Assembly (NCBI RefSeq): GCF_022647665.1
Contig: NZ_CP071872.1
Coordinates: 2,480,001-2,544,000, forward strand
Source: Streptomyces formicae
Lineage (GTDB): Bacteria; Actinomycetota; Actinomycetes; Streptomycetales; Streptomycetaceae
Direction of reading: 5' to 3'
Length of the DNA: 64,000 nucleotides
Shown: piece after piece, positions 44,596 to 52,508 of the stretch
How positions within the stretch are numbered: position 1 is the first letter of the stretch
Layout of the letters: each line of letters starts with the position of its first letter
The notes under the pieces: generated by a model
What the model was told of the DNA's origin: nothing
Databases searched by the model: none
What the model saw: the letters and a program-made list of their open reading frames with translations, nothing else
Made by a program: the position numbers and the translations under genes

Positions 44596-45471
44596 TCACG
44601 CAGCCTGGAGGGCTGGTGTGGTCATGACGGTCTCGAATTCGACGGGGGTCAGCCGGCCGAGCGAGGCTTGTCTGCGGCGTCGGTGATAGGTCCTCTCGAT
44701 CCAGGTCACGATCGCGATCCGCAGTTCCTCGCGAGTGGCCCACGATCGGCGGTCGAGGACGTTCTTCTGCAGCAGGCTGAAGAAGGACTCCATGGCCGCG
44801 TTGTCGCCTGCCGCCCCGACCCTCCCTATCGAGCCGACGATCCGGTGCCGATCGAGCGCCCGGACGAACTTCCGTGACCGGAACTGCGATCCGCGATCGC
44901 TGTGCAGAATGCATCCGTCGACGTGCCCACGCCGGGCAACAGCGTTGTTCAGGGCTGCGACGGCCAGGCGGGACTTCATCCGCGTGTCGATCGAGTAGCC
45001 GACGATCCTCTTACTGAAGACGTCCTTGATCGCGCAGAGATACAACGTGCCTTCGCTGGTGGCGTGTTCGGTGATGTCGGTGAGCCACAGCCGGTTCGGG
45101 CCCATCGCGGTGAAGTCACGGCGGACGAGGTCGTCGTGCACCGGCGGGCCGGCCTTCTTGATTCTGCCGCGCTTCTTGCCGAACACGCTCCACCAGTTGT
45201 TGTCCCGGCAGATCCGCCACGCGGTCCGGTCGGCCATGCCGGATCCCGCGCTGCGGGCTTCGTCGGCCAGGAATCGGTAGCCGAACTCCGGATCCTCGCG
45301 GTGAGCGTCGAACAACGCGTTCGCGCGCGTGGCCTGTTCGAACTCGGCATCGGTCACCGGCCGTTCCAGCCAGCGGTAGTAGGGCTGGCGGGCAAGCTTC
45401 AGGACCCTGCACGTGACCGTGACGGGAATCCCGCCCGTGGCCAGCTCTTTCACGAGCGGGTAGATCCTTTT
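44596..45471 (-). CDS. IS3 family transposase, OrfB (DDE integrase domain)
   Basis: Read from the frameshift site, the protein has KRIYPLVKELATGGIPVTVT, then EFGYRFLADEARSAG. The rve-type catalytic domain carries Asp in NRLWLTDITEHATSEG, Asp in CILHSDRGSQFRSRKF and Glu in AAMESFFSLLQKNVLDRR. It ends LGRLTPVEFETVM. It should be made as an OrfAB fusion by -1 slippage at GGGAAAAGG near 45470. Confidence 0.92.
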   Translation of the reverse strand, partial: KRIYPLVKELATGGIPVTVTCRVLKLARQPYYRWLERPVTDAEFEQATRANALFDAHREDPEFGYRFLADEARSAGSGMADRTAWRICRDNNWWSVFGKKRGRIKKAGPPVHDDLVRRDFTAMGPNRLWLTDITEHATSEGTLYLCAIKDVFSKRIVGYSIDTRMKSRLAVAALNNAVARRGHVDGCILHSDRGSQFRSRKFVRALDRHRIVGSIGRVGAAGDNAAMESFFSLLQKNVLDRRSWATREELRIAIVTWIERTYHRRRRQASLGRLTPVEFETVMTTPALQAA

Positions 45472-45758
45472 CCCGGCAGATGCGCCTGCGACAGGTAGGC
45501 CGCGGCCCGGCGCAGAACCTCGTTCTCCTGCTCCAGCAGCTTGATCCGCCGACGTGCTTCCCGTAGTTCCGCGTTGTCCTCGCTGGTCGATCCGGGCTTT
45601 GTTCCGTCGTCGATGTCCGCACGACGCATCCATTTCCACAGAGTCATCGCGTGCACTCCGAAGTCGGCGGCCACCTGCTCGACCGTTACGCCCGGGCCGC
45701 GGTTCCTCGCGACCCGTACGACGTCCTCGCGGAACTCTTCCGGATAAGGCTTGGGCAC
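45450..45758 (-). CDS. IS3 family transposase, OrfA (HTH)
   Basis: From GTG (VPKPYPEEFREDVVRVARN) the 102-residue protein contains the HTH VTVEQVAADFGVHAMTLWKW and a leucine-zipper stretch ELREARRRIKLLEQENEVLR. OrfB lies in the -1 frame with a 22-bp overlap that contains the slippery run. The frame is intact. Confidence 0.92.
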   Translation of the reverse strand: MPKPYPEEFREDVVRVARNRGPGVTVEQVAADFGVHAMTLWKWMRRADIDDGTKPGSTSEDNAELREARRRIKLLEQENEVLRRAAAYLSQAHLPGKGSTRS

Positions 45759-45962
45759 AGCGACACCCTTCCCACCCGCCCCACAGGGCAAGCCAGTTCA
45801 GATGTCACCCGATCGTGCACCAGACCCGCCGGCAGTGGTGTACTCGGTGGATACCAGCAGCGCTCGCTCTGCCCTCACGTCGAGGCAGGCGGGGGAACGA
45901 GACGCAGGTCGTGACCCGAAATTCGCTGCAACCGGGGCAGCGGCTGATGAGATGCTCGTCTC

Positions 45963-46949
45963 ATGAACGAAGGCGGATCGGACGCTGAGAAGTCCCGCGA
46001 CCTCTCTGAGCACCCCGGATGGTTTGGGTGGGGCTACGGCGATGGTCGCGGTGGTTTCATCCTGGGGATTCATGCGGACTGGCCCGCTTACCCATGCTCG
46101 CCGGGTGGGATGCACGGTCTGTTCGACTTGGCGCAGTTCCCGGAGGGCACCCGTTTCGAGCCCATGGATGACATTGATCGCTGTGTCCTGTTCAACGCGT
46201 ACAACTACGACCCGAAGAAGCCGCACCCTCCCCGGGATCCCTGGTCGCGCGATGCGTTCCAGGTGGCGATCTGGCATGAAGACCTGCTTCGTCTGCGGAA
46301 GGAGGGCCTCATCAGCGGCGTTACCCCGATCAGTCATCGCGAGTGGGAGCTCCGCCGGCGCATCGAGATGGGGTGGAAGCGGGGAGTCAGGTACTTCACC
46401 AAGGACGATCAACGCAACAGTCGGGAGATCTCGCTTCCAAGCCTGCCTGAGCCTCCGGTAGAGGAGGACTTCTGGGATGGCGATCCCTACACGTACCCCG
46501 CCTTTGAGGAGGACGGCAACGAGTCCCCTCTGACGATCACCGCCGCGGGTTGGGAAGTCGTCACCCAGCAGCTCTCGGAGCAGGTCGAACTTCCCGAGTC
46601 CCTGCCAGACCTGCGCAAGCTCTTGGACAACGAGCTCTATGACCATGCGGTCCGCGAAGTCGGGATCGCGGTTGAGTCGGCGTTGCGAGAGGTGGTGGGC
46701 AACGATGACGGGTACGGCCAGAGAGTCGTTGGGGAGTTCATCGACCACCTGCATGACGAAGTCTTCGTCTACAACACGATGCTGGAGATCTACCGGCTCC
46801 GGCTGCGGACGTTCTTCAAGTTCGTTCGCAACCCGCACGCCCACCACAAGATCTCCCTGACGCGGCCTCACGCCCTCTCCTTGACCGCACATGCCCTCCA
46901 CCTGCTGAGCGACATCCAGCAGTTTGGCGGGGAGGAAGAGCAGCAGTAA
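45963..46949 (+). CDS. HEPN-motif protein, candidate RNase/toxin
   Basis: The 328-residue protein has an acidic, Trp-rich N-terminal part (GWFGWGYGDGRGGFILGIHA) with no family I know. The C-terminal helical domain spans about residues 205-320: LRKLLDNELYDHAVREVGIA, then LRLRTFFKFVRNPHAHHKIS. RNPHAH near residue 289 fits the HEPN catalytic pattern R-(N/D/H)-x3-H. Related TIGR02391/Ymh-type HEPN domains occur in defence islands and abortive-infection systems. No antitoxin partner is visible. Confidence 0.8.
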   Translation: MNEGGSDAEKSRDLSEHPGWFGWGYGDGRGGFILGIHADWPAYPCSPGGMHGLFDLAQFPEGTRFEPMDDIDRCVLFNAYNYDPKKPHPPRDPWSRDAFQVAIWHEDLLRLRKEGLISGVTPISHREWELRRRIEMGWKRGVRYFTKDDQRNSREISLPSLPEPPVEEDFWDGDPYTYPAFEEDGNESPLTITAAGWEVVTQQLSEQVELPESLPDLRKLLDNELYDHAVREVGIAVESALREVVGNDDGYGQRVVGEFIDHLHDEVFVYNTMLEIYRLRLRTFFKFVRNPHAHHKISLTRPHALSLTAHALHLLSDIQQFGGEEEQQ

Positions 46950-47441
46950 GACGCCCAGGTCTGGCACTCCGCTGCCACATCTGCCCCTGCCGAAGCGGTC
47001 GGCTGCGTCATTGACGGCGACATCGGCCACATGAGAACCAGGGGGCACCGCCAGCCCCAGCTCGATACCCACGTGCGTTGAGGTAGACCTTGTAGATGGC
47101 GCGCGTAACGGATCTTTGTGCGTGAGCGCTGCGTGAGCGGACTGGGTGGCACGGGCGCGGACCAGGTGGCATGGTGATCACGGCCGCAAGCCTCTGATCT
47201 GGGGAAACGGGATTCTGAGGCGCCCCCCGGCACCGGTCGGGATGATCTTGCGGGCCCTCGTAATGCGTGGGTGCGCGGTTGGGCCGCCGCTGACGTTGCG
47301 GTGCTGGTGGAACTGGTCAGACCTTGCTCGGACCTGATGACGTGCGGGCTGGCATCTCTCTACATGCGATTTCCGGTTAGGCCAAGCGGCGAGAACTTCG
47401 GATCCTCGGAGTTCCTGAACATCGCGCACCGGAGGAAGACC
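46950..47441. other. Gene-poor region near the right end of the island
   Basis: About 490 bp without a supported gene. A tandem TGCGTGAGCG-C-TGCGTGAGCG repeat lies near 47119-47140. Frames on both strands are short or unlike any family. It probably contains the promoter for the directionality-factor gene and remnants of lost island genes. Confidence 0.45.
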
Positions 47442-48167
47442 GTGGCTCCCCACCCGCACCACAGCCCCAGTCGGGATCAGAAGCTCGACGACGATAGGGC
47501 GGAGCGGTCGTGCGTATCCGCGTCGGATCCCGTGGGCCGTTTCCATGTGGCGCGACAGCGAGGTGGAAGGCCCATTGCGGTGTCGGCGTGGCGCATGACA
47601 ACGGAGGACCGTGCGGTCGCTGACGCTGTGGGTGGGCTCTATGGAGGTGTGCCGCAGCTGTTGGACACCGGCGACGAGTATGTCGTCGAGGTCCTGACTC
47701 GCCGCGATCACATCCCTGTTCTGCTGGGTGGCCGCGGGGCCGTCTCGCTTCGCATGGTGATGCGCGGAGCTGGTGAGACTTTCCATGTCTGCGACGGAAC
47801 TCGGTTCTTGGAGCCGGCGGGCGCACGGGGATCGCTGTGTGGTTGTCCGGCGAGCCTGGCTGACCGCAAGGCGGCGGCCCAGGCAGGTCGCGGGCCGATG
47901 CCGGAAGTCCGAATCGGCTTCCGGCTGGGGGATGTTCCCGAGCTGGGTGTGTTCTCCCTCGTGTCGACCTCGTGGGAACTCGCTGCCGAGCTGCCCGCGT
48001 TGACGGCTGGCCTGGACGCGGCGGCTGTTCCGGCCCGGGGTGTGCTGCGCTACGAACTGATGCAGTTCACCACGCTCTCCGGGATCGCTGTGAGTTATAG
48101 GCGGCCGGTCATTGAGGTCGGCAGGCCGAAGGTCCTCGAGCAGGATGCTGTACGACTCGCGGCGTGA
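47442..48167 (+). CDS. Gp3-like recombination directionality factor
   Basis: GTG at 47442 follows GGAGGAA six bases upstream, giving 241 residues; the open frame extends upstream to 47271 without support. The conserved pattern of phiC31-Gp3-like proteins is present: GGRPIAVSAWRMTTEDRAVA, AVGGLYGGVPQLLDTGDEY, then C...C segments (FHVCDGTRF, GSLCGCPA) and VRIGFRLGDVPELGVFSLVS with STSWELAAELPALTAGLDAA. In serine-integrase elements this factor binds integrase and switches it to excision. Its place near the right junction fits. Confidence 0.7.
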   Translation: MAPHPHHSPSRDQKLDDDRAERSCVSASDPVGRFHVARQRGGRPIAVSAWRMTTEDRAVADAVGGLYGGVPQLLDTGDEYVVEVLTRRDHIPVLLGGRGAVSLRMVMRGAGETFHVCDGTRFLEPAGARGSLCGCPASLADRKAAAQAGRGPMPEVRIGFRLGDVPELGVFSLVSTSWELAAELPALTAGLDAAAVPARGVLRYELMQFTTLSGIAVSYRRPVIEVGRPKVLEQDAVRLAA

Positions 48168-48334
48168 CGCGGGTTCGCCGGCCGCAGGTGGTGTGGAGGT
48201 TACGCCCGCATTTAATCGGTGGTGCCGTGCCCTGGGGTGGGGCTATGGTTCTGCTCGTTCCAGGGCGCGGCTGTGTGTCGTTGCTGAGGGAACGGTGTTG
48301 GTTCGTTGAGAAGAAGCAGGAGGTGAGGACATTG

Positions 48335-48406
48335 ATGACTGTCATGGTGACGGGCGCTGCCCGCATTCAGGAGTTCATCGTTTCCACCCCTGTGGTCTCC
48401 GGCTGA
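48335..48406 (+). CDS. Conserved 23-residue leader ORF of rsgA (right copy)
   Basis: The SD AGGAGGTG lies nine bases before ATG 48335. The peptide (MTVMVTGAARIQ..., ending STPVVSG) has the same length as the ORF at 20234 and shares V-x-x-G-A-A-R and S-T-x-x-V-S-G. The stop is followed by 40 bp and then the TTCGAA palindrome. It presumably regulates the downstream rsgA. Confidence 0.7.
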   Translation: MTVMVTGAARIQEFIVSTPVVSG

Positions 48407-48446
48407 CACCCACTCGATCCGCGCGCAGAGCGCGCCGCCGGGGCCA

Positions 48447-48458
48447 CCCTTCGAAGGG
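48447..48458 (+). promoter_or_regulatory. SD-sequestering palindrome of rsgA (right copy)
   Basis: CCCTTCGAAGGG, identical to 20328-20339 and again six bases before a TTG start. GAAGGG in its right arm is the ribosome binding site. Confidence 0.65.
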
Positions 48459-48464
48459 TTCCCC

Positions 48465-49628
48465 TTGTACAACGCTTCGCTCAACACGCCTTCCACTTCT
48501 GATGCTCAGCACGCCCTCGCCGCCTACGGCTGGGACGAAGGCTGGGAGGCCGAGTTCGCTCCGTATGCCGCCCAGGGTCTGGTCCCCGGCCGGGTCGTAC
48601 GGGTCGACCGTGGCCAGTGCGACGTCGCCACCCCCGCCGGCGTCATCCGGGCCGACACCGAGTTCGTTGTTCCCCATGACCCGATGAAGGTCGTGTGCAC
48701 GGGGGACTGGGTCGCCGTCGATCCCGAAGGCGGTGATCCGCGGTACGTGCGGACCCTGCTGCCACGCCGTACCGCCTTCGTGCGCTCGACGTCATCCAAG
48801 CGTTCCGAAGGCCAGGTGCTGGCCACTAACATCGATCACATCGTCATCTGTGTCTCCCTCGCGGTCGAACTCGACCTCGGGCGGATCGAGCGGTTCCTCG
48901 CACTCGCGATGTCCAGCTCCAGTGGTGATGCGCTGCTGCATAAGTCGGCACTCTCCTGGGAAAGCGGGGCCCAGCCGCTCGTCGTCCTGACCAAGGCCGA
49001 CCTGGTGCCGGACGCCACCGGCAGGTCGTACCTCGTCCAGGACGTCGAAACGGCCGCGCCCGGCGTGCAGGTGCTGGCGGTGAGCTCCGTGACCGGCGAG
49101 GGCATGGACGTGCTCGCGGCGGTCGTCTCCAGCGGTACGAGCGTGCTGCTCGGGGTCTCCGGCGCGGGCAAGTCCACCTTGGCGAACGCGCTGTTCGGCG
49201 AGGACGTCATGGAGGTCCAGGCCACCCGTGACATGGACGGCAAGGGCCGCCACACGACGACCACGCGGAACCTGTTCGCCCTCCCGGGCGGCGGCGTTCT
49301 CATCGACACGCCCGGGCTGCGCGGCGTCGGCCTCTGGGACGCGGGAACCGGCGTCGGCCAGGTCTTCTCCGAGATCGAGGAGCTGGCCGAGGAGTGCCGC
49401 TTCCACGACTGCGCCCACGAGTCGGAGCCGGGGTGCGCCGTGCTCGCCGCGATCGCGGACGGCACGCTGTCGGAGCGCCGCCTCGACAGCTACCGCAAGC
49501 TGCTCCGCGAGAACCAGCGCATCGTCGCGAAGACGGACGCGCGGCTGCGGGCGGAGCTGCGCCGCGACTGGAAGCTCCGCCACGCAGAGGGCCGCGCGGC
49601 GATGGCCGCCAAACGCGGCCGCCTGTAA
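48465..49628 (+). CDS. rsgA: Ribosome small subunit-dependent GTPase A, chimeric at the island junction
   Basis: The 387-residue RsgA is complete. It has the OB domain (GLVPGRVVRVDRGQCDVATP, FVRSTSSKRSEGQVLATNID), G4 VVLTKADLV, G1 VLLGVSGAGKSTLANALFG, GKGRHTTTTRNLF, G3 LIDTPGLRGVGLW and the C-terminal zinc knuckle CRFHDCAHESEPGCAV. RsgA matures the 30S subunit. Sixteen residues (about 149-164, MSSSSGDALLHKSALS) interrupt the otherwise invariant ALA-WESGAQP. The insert ends exactly at the island core, so the N-terminal part is element DNA and the GTPase domain is host DNA. Confidence 0.93.
   Translation: MYNASLNTPSTSDAQHALAAYGWDEGWEAEFAPYAAQGLVPGRVVRVDRGQCDVATPAGVIRADTEFVVPHDPMKVVCTGDWVAVDPEGGDPRYVRTLLPRRTAFVRSTSSKRSEGQVLATNIDHIVICVSLAVELDLGRIERFLALAMSSSSGDALLHKSALSWESGAQPLVVLTKADLVPDATGRSYLVQDVETAAPGVQVLAVSSVTGEGMDVLAAVVSSGTSVLLGVSGAGKSTLANALFGEDVMEVQATRDMDGKGRHTTTTRNLFALPGGGVLIDTPGLRGVGLWDAGTGVGQVFSEIEELAEECRFHDCAHESEPGCAVLAAIADGTLSERRLDSYRKLLRENQRIVAKTDARLRAELRRDWKLRHAEGRAAMAAKRGRL
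48955..48966. other. Right attachment core of the genomic island (attR)
   Basis: CCTGGGAAAGCG inside rsgA, the partner of 20758-20769. Right of it the sequence GGGCCCAGCCGCTCGTCG continues the rsgA frame lost at the left junction. Confidence 0.7.
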
Positions 49629-49631
49629 CCG

Positions 49632-49672
49632 GGGCAGCGCCCCCGGACCCCGGTTCCGGGGGCGCTGCCCCC
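49632..49672. terminator. Strong terminator hairpin after rsgA
   Basis: A perfect 17-bp stem (GGGGCAGCGCCCCCGGA at 49632-49648 with its complement at 49656-49672) and a 7-nt loop begin four bases after the rsgA stop. No T-tract. Confidence 0.85.
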
Positions 49673-49792
49673 GGAACCCCGGTCCGGGAAGGGACGGGGT
49701 GCGCAAAGGTCACGTCCGAAGGTCACGTCCGAAAACCGCCAGTCCCGCCCTCGTCCCCGACGCACACTGGACACGTGACCCGACGACACCCC

Positions 49793-51301
49793 ATGGACGA
49801 GGACACCCGCTACGAGGCGGTGACCAGCCGCGACGCCCGCTTCGACGGCGAGTTCTTCTTCGCCGTCGAGACCACCGGCATCTACTGCCGCCCCAGCTGC
49901 CCGGCCGTCACCCCCAAGCGCAAGAACGTGCGGTTCTTCCCGACCGCCGCGGCCGCTCAGGGGCACGGTTTCCGGGCCTGCCGGAGGTGTCGGCCGGATG
50001 CCGTGCCGGGGTCCGCCGAGTGGAATGTGCGGGCCGACGTCGTGGGGCGGGCCGTGCGGATGATCGGGGACGGGGTCGTCGACCGCGAAGGGGTCGGGGG
50101 GCTCGCGGGCCGGCTCGGGTACAGCGCGCGGCAGGTGCAGCGGCAGCTCAACGCCGAGCTGGGCGCCGGGCCCGTCGCGCTCGCCCGGGCGCAGCGGGCG
50201 CACAGCGCACGGGTGCTGCTCCAGACCACCGGGCTGCCGGTGACCGAGATCGCGTTCGCGTCCGGCTTCGCCAGCGTGCGGCAGTTCAACGACACCATCC
50301 GGCAGATCTACGCCCGTACCCCCACCGAACTCCGCGCCGAGGCCGGTACGGCACGGTTGGCGAGCACCACCGGGATCCCGCTGCGGCTCGCCCATCGCGG
50401 CCCGTACGCCGCACGCGAGGTCTTCGACCTGCTCGCCCGCGGGGCCGCGGACCGTGTCGAGGAGGTCGTAGGTGCGCCCGGCGGCCGCACCTACCGCCGT
50501 ACCCTCCGGCTGCCGCACGGTTCCGGCATCGTCGCCGTCGACGAGCGCTCGCCCGGTTCGTCGTGGCTGGAGGCCCGGATCCAACTGACCGATCTGCGCG
50601 ATCTCACCACCGCCGTGCAGCGGCTGCGCCGGCTCTTCGACCTCGACGCGGACCCGTACGCCGTCGCGGAGCGCCTCTCCGCCGACCCGCGCCTCGCCCC
50701 TCTCGTCGCCGGCCGGCCGGGACTGCGCTCGCCCGGTGCCGCCGAGCCCGAGGAGTTCGCGCTGCGCGCCGTGGTCGGCCCGACGGAGACCGAGCGGCTC
50801 GTCGAGACGTACGGCAAGGTCCTGGACCGGCCGTGCGGCGGGCTCACCCATCTCTTCCCCGAACCGGCCGTCCTGACGGACCACCCGGTCGCCGGCCCGC
50901 TCGCGACCGCCCTCGCCGACGGGAACGTCCGTCTCGACCCGGGCGCCGACCGCGACGAGGCCGAGCGGGCGCTGCTCGCCGTGCCCGGGGTGTCCCCCCG
51001 GACCGCCGCGCTGATCCGGATGCGCGCGCTCGGGGACCCGGACGTGTCCCTCACCGGCGGCCCCGACGACGATGCGTGGCGGCCGTGGCGCTCGTACGCC
51101 ACGCGATACCTGGAGTCCGCCGGGCCGACCGACGACCAGGACGCGGGCGCGGCCGACCAGGTGGAGCTGGGCGAGTGGGCAGACGCCGTCTCGGCCACGG
51201 ACCGCGCGGTCCTCACAGAACTGGGCGGCCAGGTCGACGAGGCGGCACCGTCATCGACCGCTGACGTCATCGAGGCGGGCGTGAAGCAGCACCTCCCCTG
51301 A
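49793..51301 (+). CDS. alkA: Ada-AlkA fusion: methyl-DNA sensor and 3-methyladenine DNA glycosylase
   Basis: The 502-residue protein starts MDEDTRYEAV; an in-frame GTG at 49775 is an alternative. The Ada zinc domain has Cys32, Cys36, Cys63 and Cys66 (YCRPSC, CRRC), where Cys32 accepts a methyl group from DNA phosphotriesters. An AraC-type HTH follows (VGGLAGRLGYSARQVQRQLN, VTEIAFASGFASVRQFNDTI). Then come the AlkA N-terminal and HhH-GPD domains (VPGVSPRTAALIRMRALGDP, catalytic Asp in GDPDV). It is both the inducer and the repair enzyme of the adaptive response in actinomycetes. Confidence 0.95.
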   Translation: MDEDTRYEAVTSRDARFDGEFFFAVETTGIYCRPSCPAVTPKRKNVRFFPTAAAAQGHGFRACRRCRPDAVPGSAEWNVRADVVGRAVRMIGDGVVDREGVGGLAGRLGYSARQVQRQLNAELGAGPVALARAQRAHSARVLLQTTGLPVTEIAFASGFASVRQFNDTIRQIYARTPTELRAEAGTARLASTTGIPLRLAHRGPYAAREVFDLLARGAADRVEEVVGAPGGRTYRRTLRLPHGSGIVAVDERSPGSSWLEARIQLTDLRDLTTAVQRLRRLFDLDADPYAVAERLSADPRLAPLVAGRPGLRSPGAAEPEEFALRAVVGPTETERLVETYGKVLDRPCGGLTHLFPEPAVLTDHPVAGPLATALADGNVRLDPGADRDEAERALLAVPGVSPRTAALIRMRALGDPDVSLTGGPDDDAWRPWRSYATRYLESAGPTDDQDAGAADQVELGEWADAVSATDRAVLTELGGQVDEAAPSSTADVIEAGVKQHLP

Positions 51302-51324
51302 TGCCGCCCCGTAGAGCTGGGGCC

Positions 51325-52494
51325 CTACGCTCCGGCCGCAGCGAGCACCACGTCGACCAGGCGGTCGGCAGCATTGGGACGACCGAACGAGCGGGCCCGC
51401 TCCGCCATCGCCGCGCGCCGCTCGGGGTCGGTCAACAGCGGCGCCACAGCGTCGCGCAGCCGCTCGGCGGTCACGTCGTCGATCAGTGCAACGGCGGCCC
51501 CGTTGTCCGCCAGGTGCCGCGCGTTGTGCGCCTGCTCGTTACCGGCCGACGTGGCGAGCGGTACGAACACGCCGGGCTTGCCCAGCGCCGTCAGCTCGGC
51601 GATCGTTCCCGCACCGCTTCGGGAGATCACCACATCGGCCAGCGCGAGGATGTCGGGCAGCTCGGCGCCCACGTACCCCGTCAGGTGGTAGCGCGCCGCA
51701 CTCGGCGCGGGCAGGTGCGCGGTGTGCTGCCGCAGCTCGGTGACGTTGTCAGGGCCGCACTGGTGGACCACGTTGGCGTGCTCCAGCAGCCACGGCAGTA
51801 CGTCGCGCACCAGGTGGTTGATCTGCTGGGAGCCCTGCGCGCCGCCCGTCACGTAGACGGTCGGCAGGCGCCGGTCGAATCCGTGCAGGCCCAGAGCGTC
51901 GATGGCCTTGCCGGCCTGTCCGGTGAACACCTCGGCCCGCACCGGGTTCCCGGTGACCTCCGCTGTGGCGCGCACGCTCTCGGGGAGCAGCGCCAGCGTG
52001 GACTCCGAGGACACCGCCACCCGCGTCGCCGCGCCGGACAGCGTCTTGTTGGCCAGGCCCAGACGCACGGTCTGCTCGTGCACGACCAGGGGGACGCGGC
52101 ACAGCCGGGTCGCCGCGACGCCGACGGGCACGGCAACGTATCCGCCGGTCGCCAGCACCACGTCGGGGCGGAAGTCGTTGATCGCCTTCCGGGCCTGGAG
52201 CACGCCGATCGGAACGCGACTCATGTCCGCCACATTCGCCGGGGAGACCATCTTGAGCGGATTCTTCGAGCGGCGGATCTTGCCCGTGGCGACTGGCGTG
52301 AAGGCCAACCCTTCAGCGGCCGCGACCCTCGACTCCAAGCTGTCGGCCTTACCCACCCAGAGCACTTCCAGCCCGCGGCCCTGCGCCGAAAGGCGGGACT
52401 GAAGCGTGCGCACCGCTGTCAGAGCCGGGTATGTGTGCCCGCCGGTCCCGCCACCGGTGACGACCAAGCGGAAGGGACGGTGATCGCTGCTCAC
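51325..52494 (-). CDS. murG: MurG-like UDP-GlcNAc:lipid I transferase
   Basis: The GTG at 52494 follows GGAG eight bases upstream, giving 389 residues. The glycine-rich loop LVVTGGGTGGHTYPAL, VLWVGKADSLESRVAAAEGL, DVVLATGGYVAVPVGVAATR, VTGGAQGSQQINHLVRDVLP and VISRSGAGTIAELTALGKPG are MurG signatures. It adds GlcNAc to lipid I at the inner membrane face. No division or cell-wall genes flank it, so it is probably a second copy outside the dcw cluster, perhaps for stress or antibiotic self-protection. Confidence 0.9.
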   Translation of the reverse strand: MSSDHRPFRLVVTGGGTGGHTYPALTAVRTLQSRLSAQGRGLEVLWVGKADSLESRVAAAEGLAFTPVATGKIRRSKNPLKMVSPANVADMSRVPIGVLQARKAINDFRPDVVLATGGYVAVPVGVAATRLCRVPLVVHEQTVRLGLANKTLSGAATRVAVSSESTLALLPESVRATAEVTGNPVRAEVFTGQAGKAIDALGLHGFDRRLPTVYVTGGAQGSQQINHLVRDVLPWLLEHANVVHQCGPDNVTELRQHTAHLPAPSAARYHLTGYVGAELPDILALADVVISRSGAGTIAELTALGKPGVFVPLATSAGNEQAHNARHLADNGAAVALIDDVTAERLRDAVAPLLTDPERRAAMAERARSFGRPNAADRLVDVVLAAAGA

Positions 52495-52508
52495 AGAGAC
52501 GGCTCCAG

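Larger units (their letters stand above)
44567..45824 (-). mobile_element. IS3 family insertion sequence
   Basis: About 1258 bp with inverted ends: TCTGGTGCAGGTTTGGGTGACA at left against TCTGGTGCACGATCGGGTGACA inward from the right (19 of 22 matching). Extra bases GG outside both ends also match, so the exact limits may be 2-3 bp wider. No clear target duplication was found. It separates the phosphotransferase from the HEPN gene. Confidence 0.85.
20758..48966. mobile_element. Integrated genomic island in rsgA (about 28 kb)
   Basis: The island is defined by the split rsgA, the paired cores at 20758 and 48955, a large serine integrase just inside the left end and a Gp3-like directionality factor near the right end. 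It carries its own rsgA promoter, leader ORF and 5' half, which replaces the displaced 5' end on integration. Cargo includes Gabija, a sugar/methyltransferase cluster with a second MetRS, a HEPN-motif protein and three insertion sequences. No replication or conjugation genes are visible, so it is probably a defective or mobilisable element. Confidence 0.75.

Noticed and set aside
46868..47233. Minus-strand ORF with an integrase-like look
   Set aside because: It overlaps the end of the HEPN gene antisense and lacks the R-H-R-Y residues of tyrosine integrases.
20758..48966. Prophage or complete conjugative element
   Set aside because: No capsid, portal, terminase, replication, FtsK/TraB or relaxase genes were found between the junctions.
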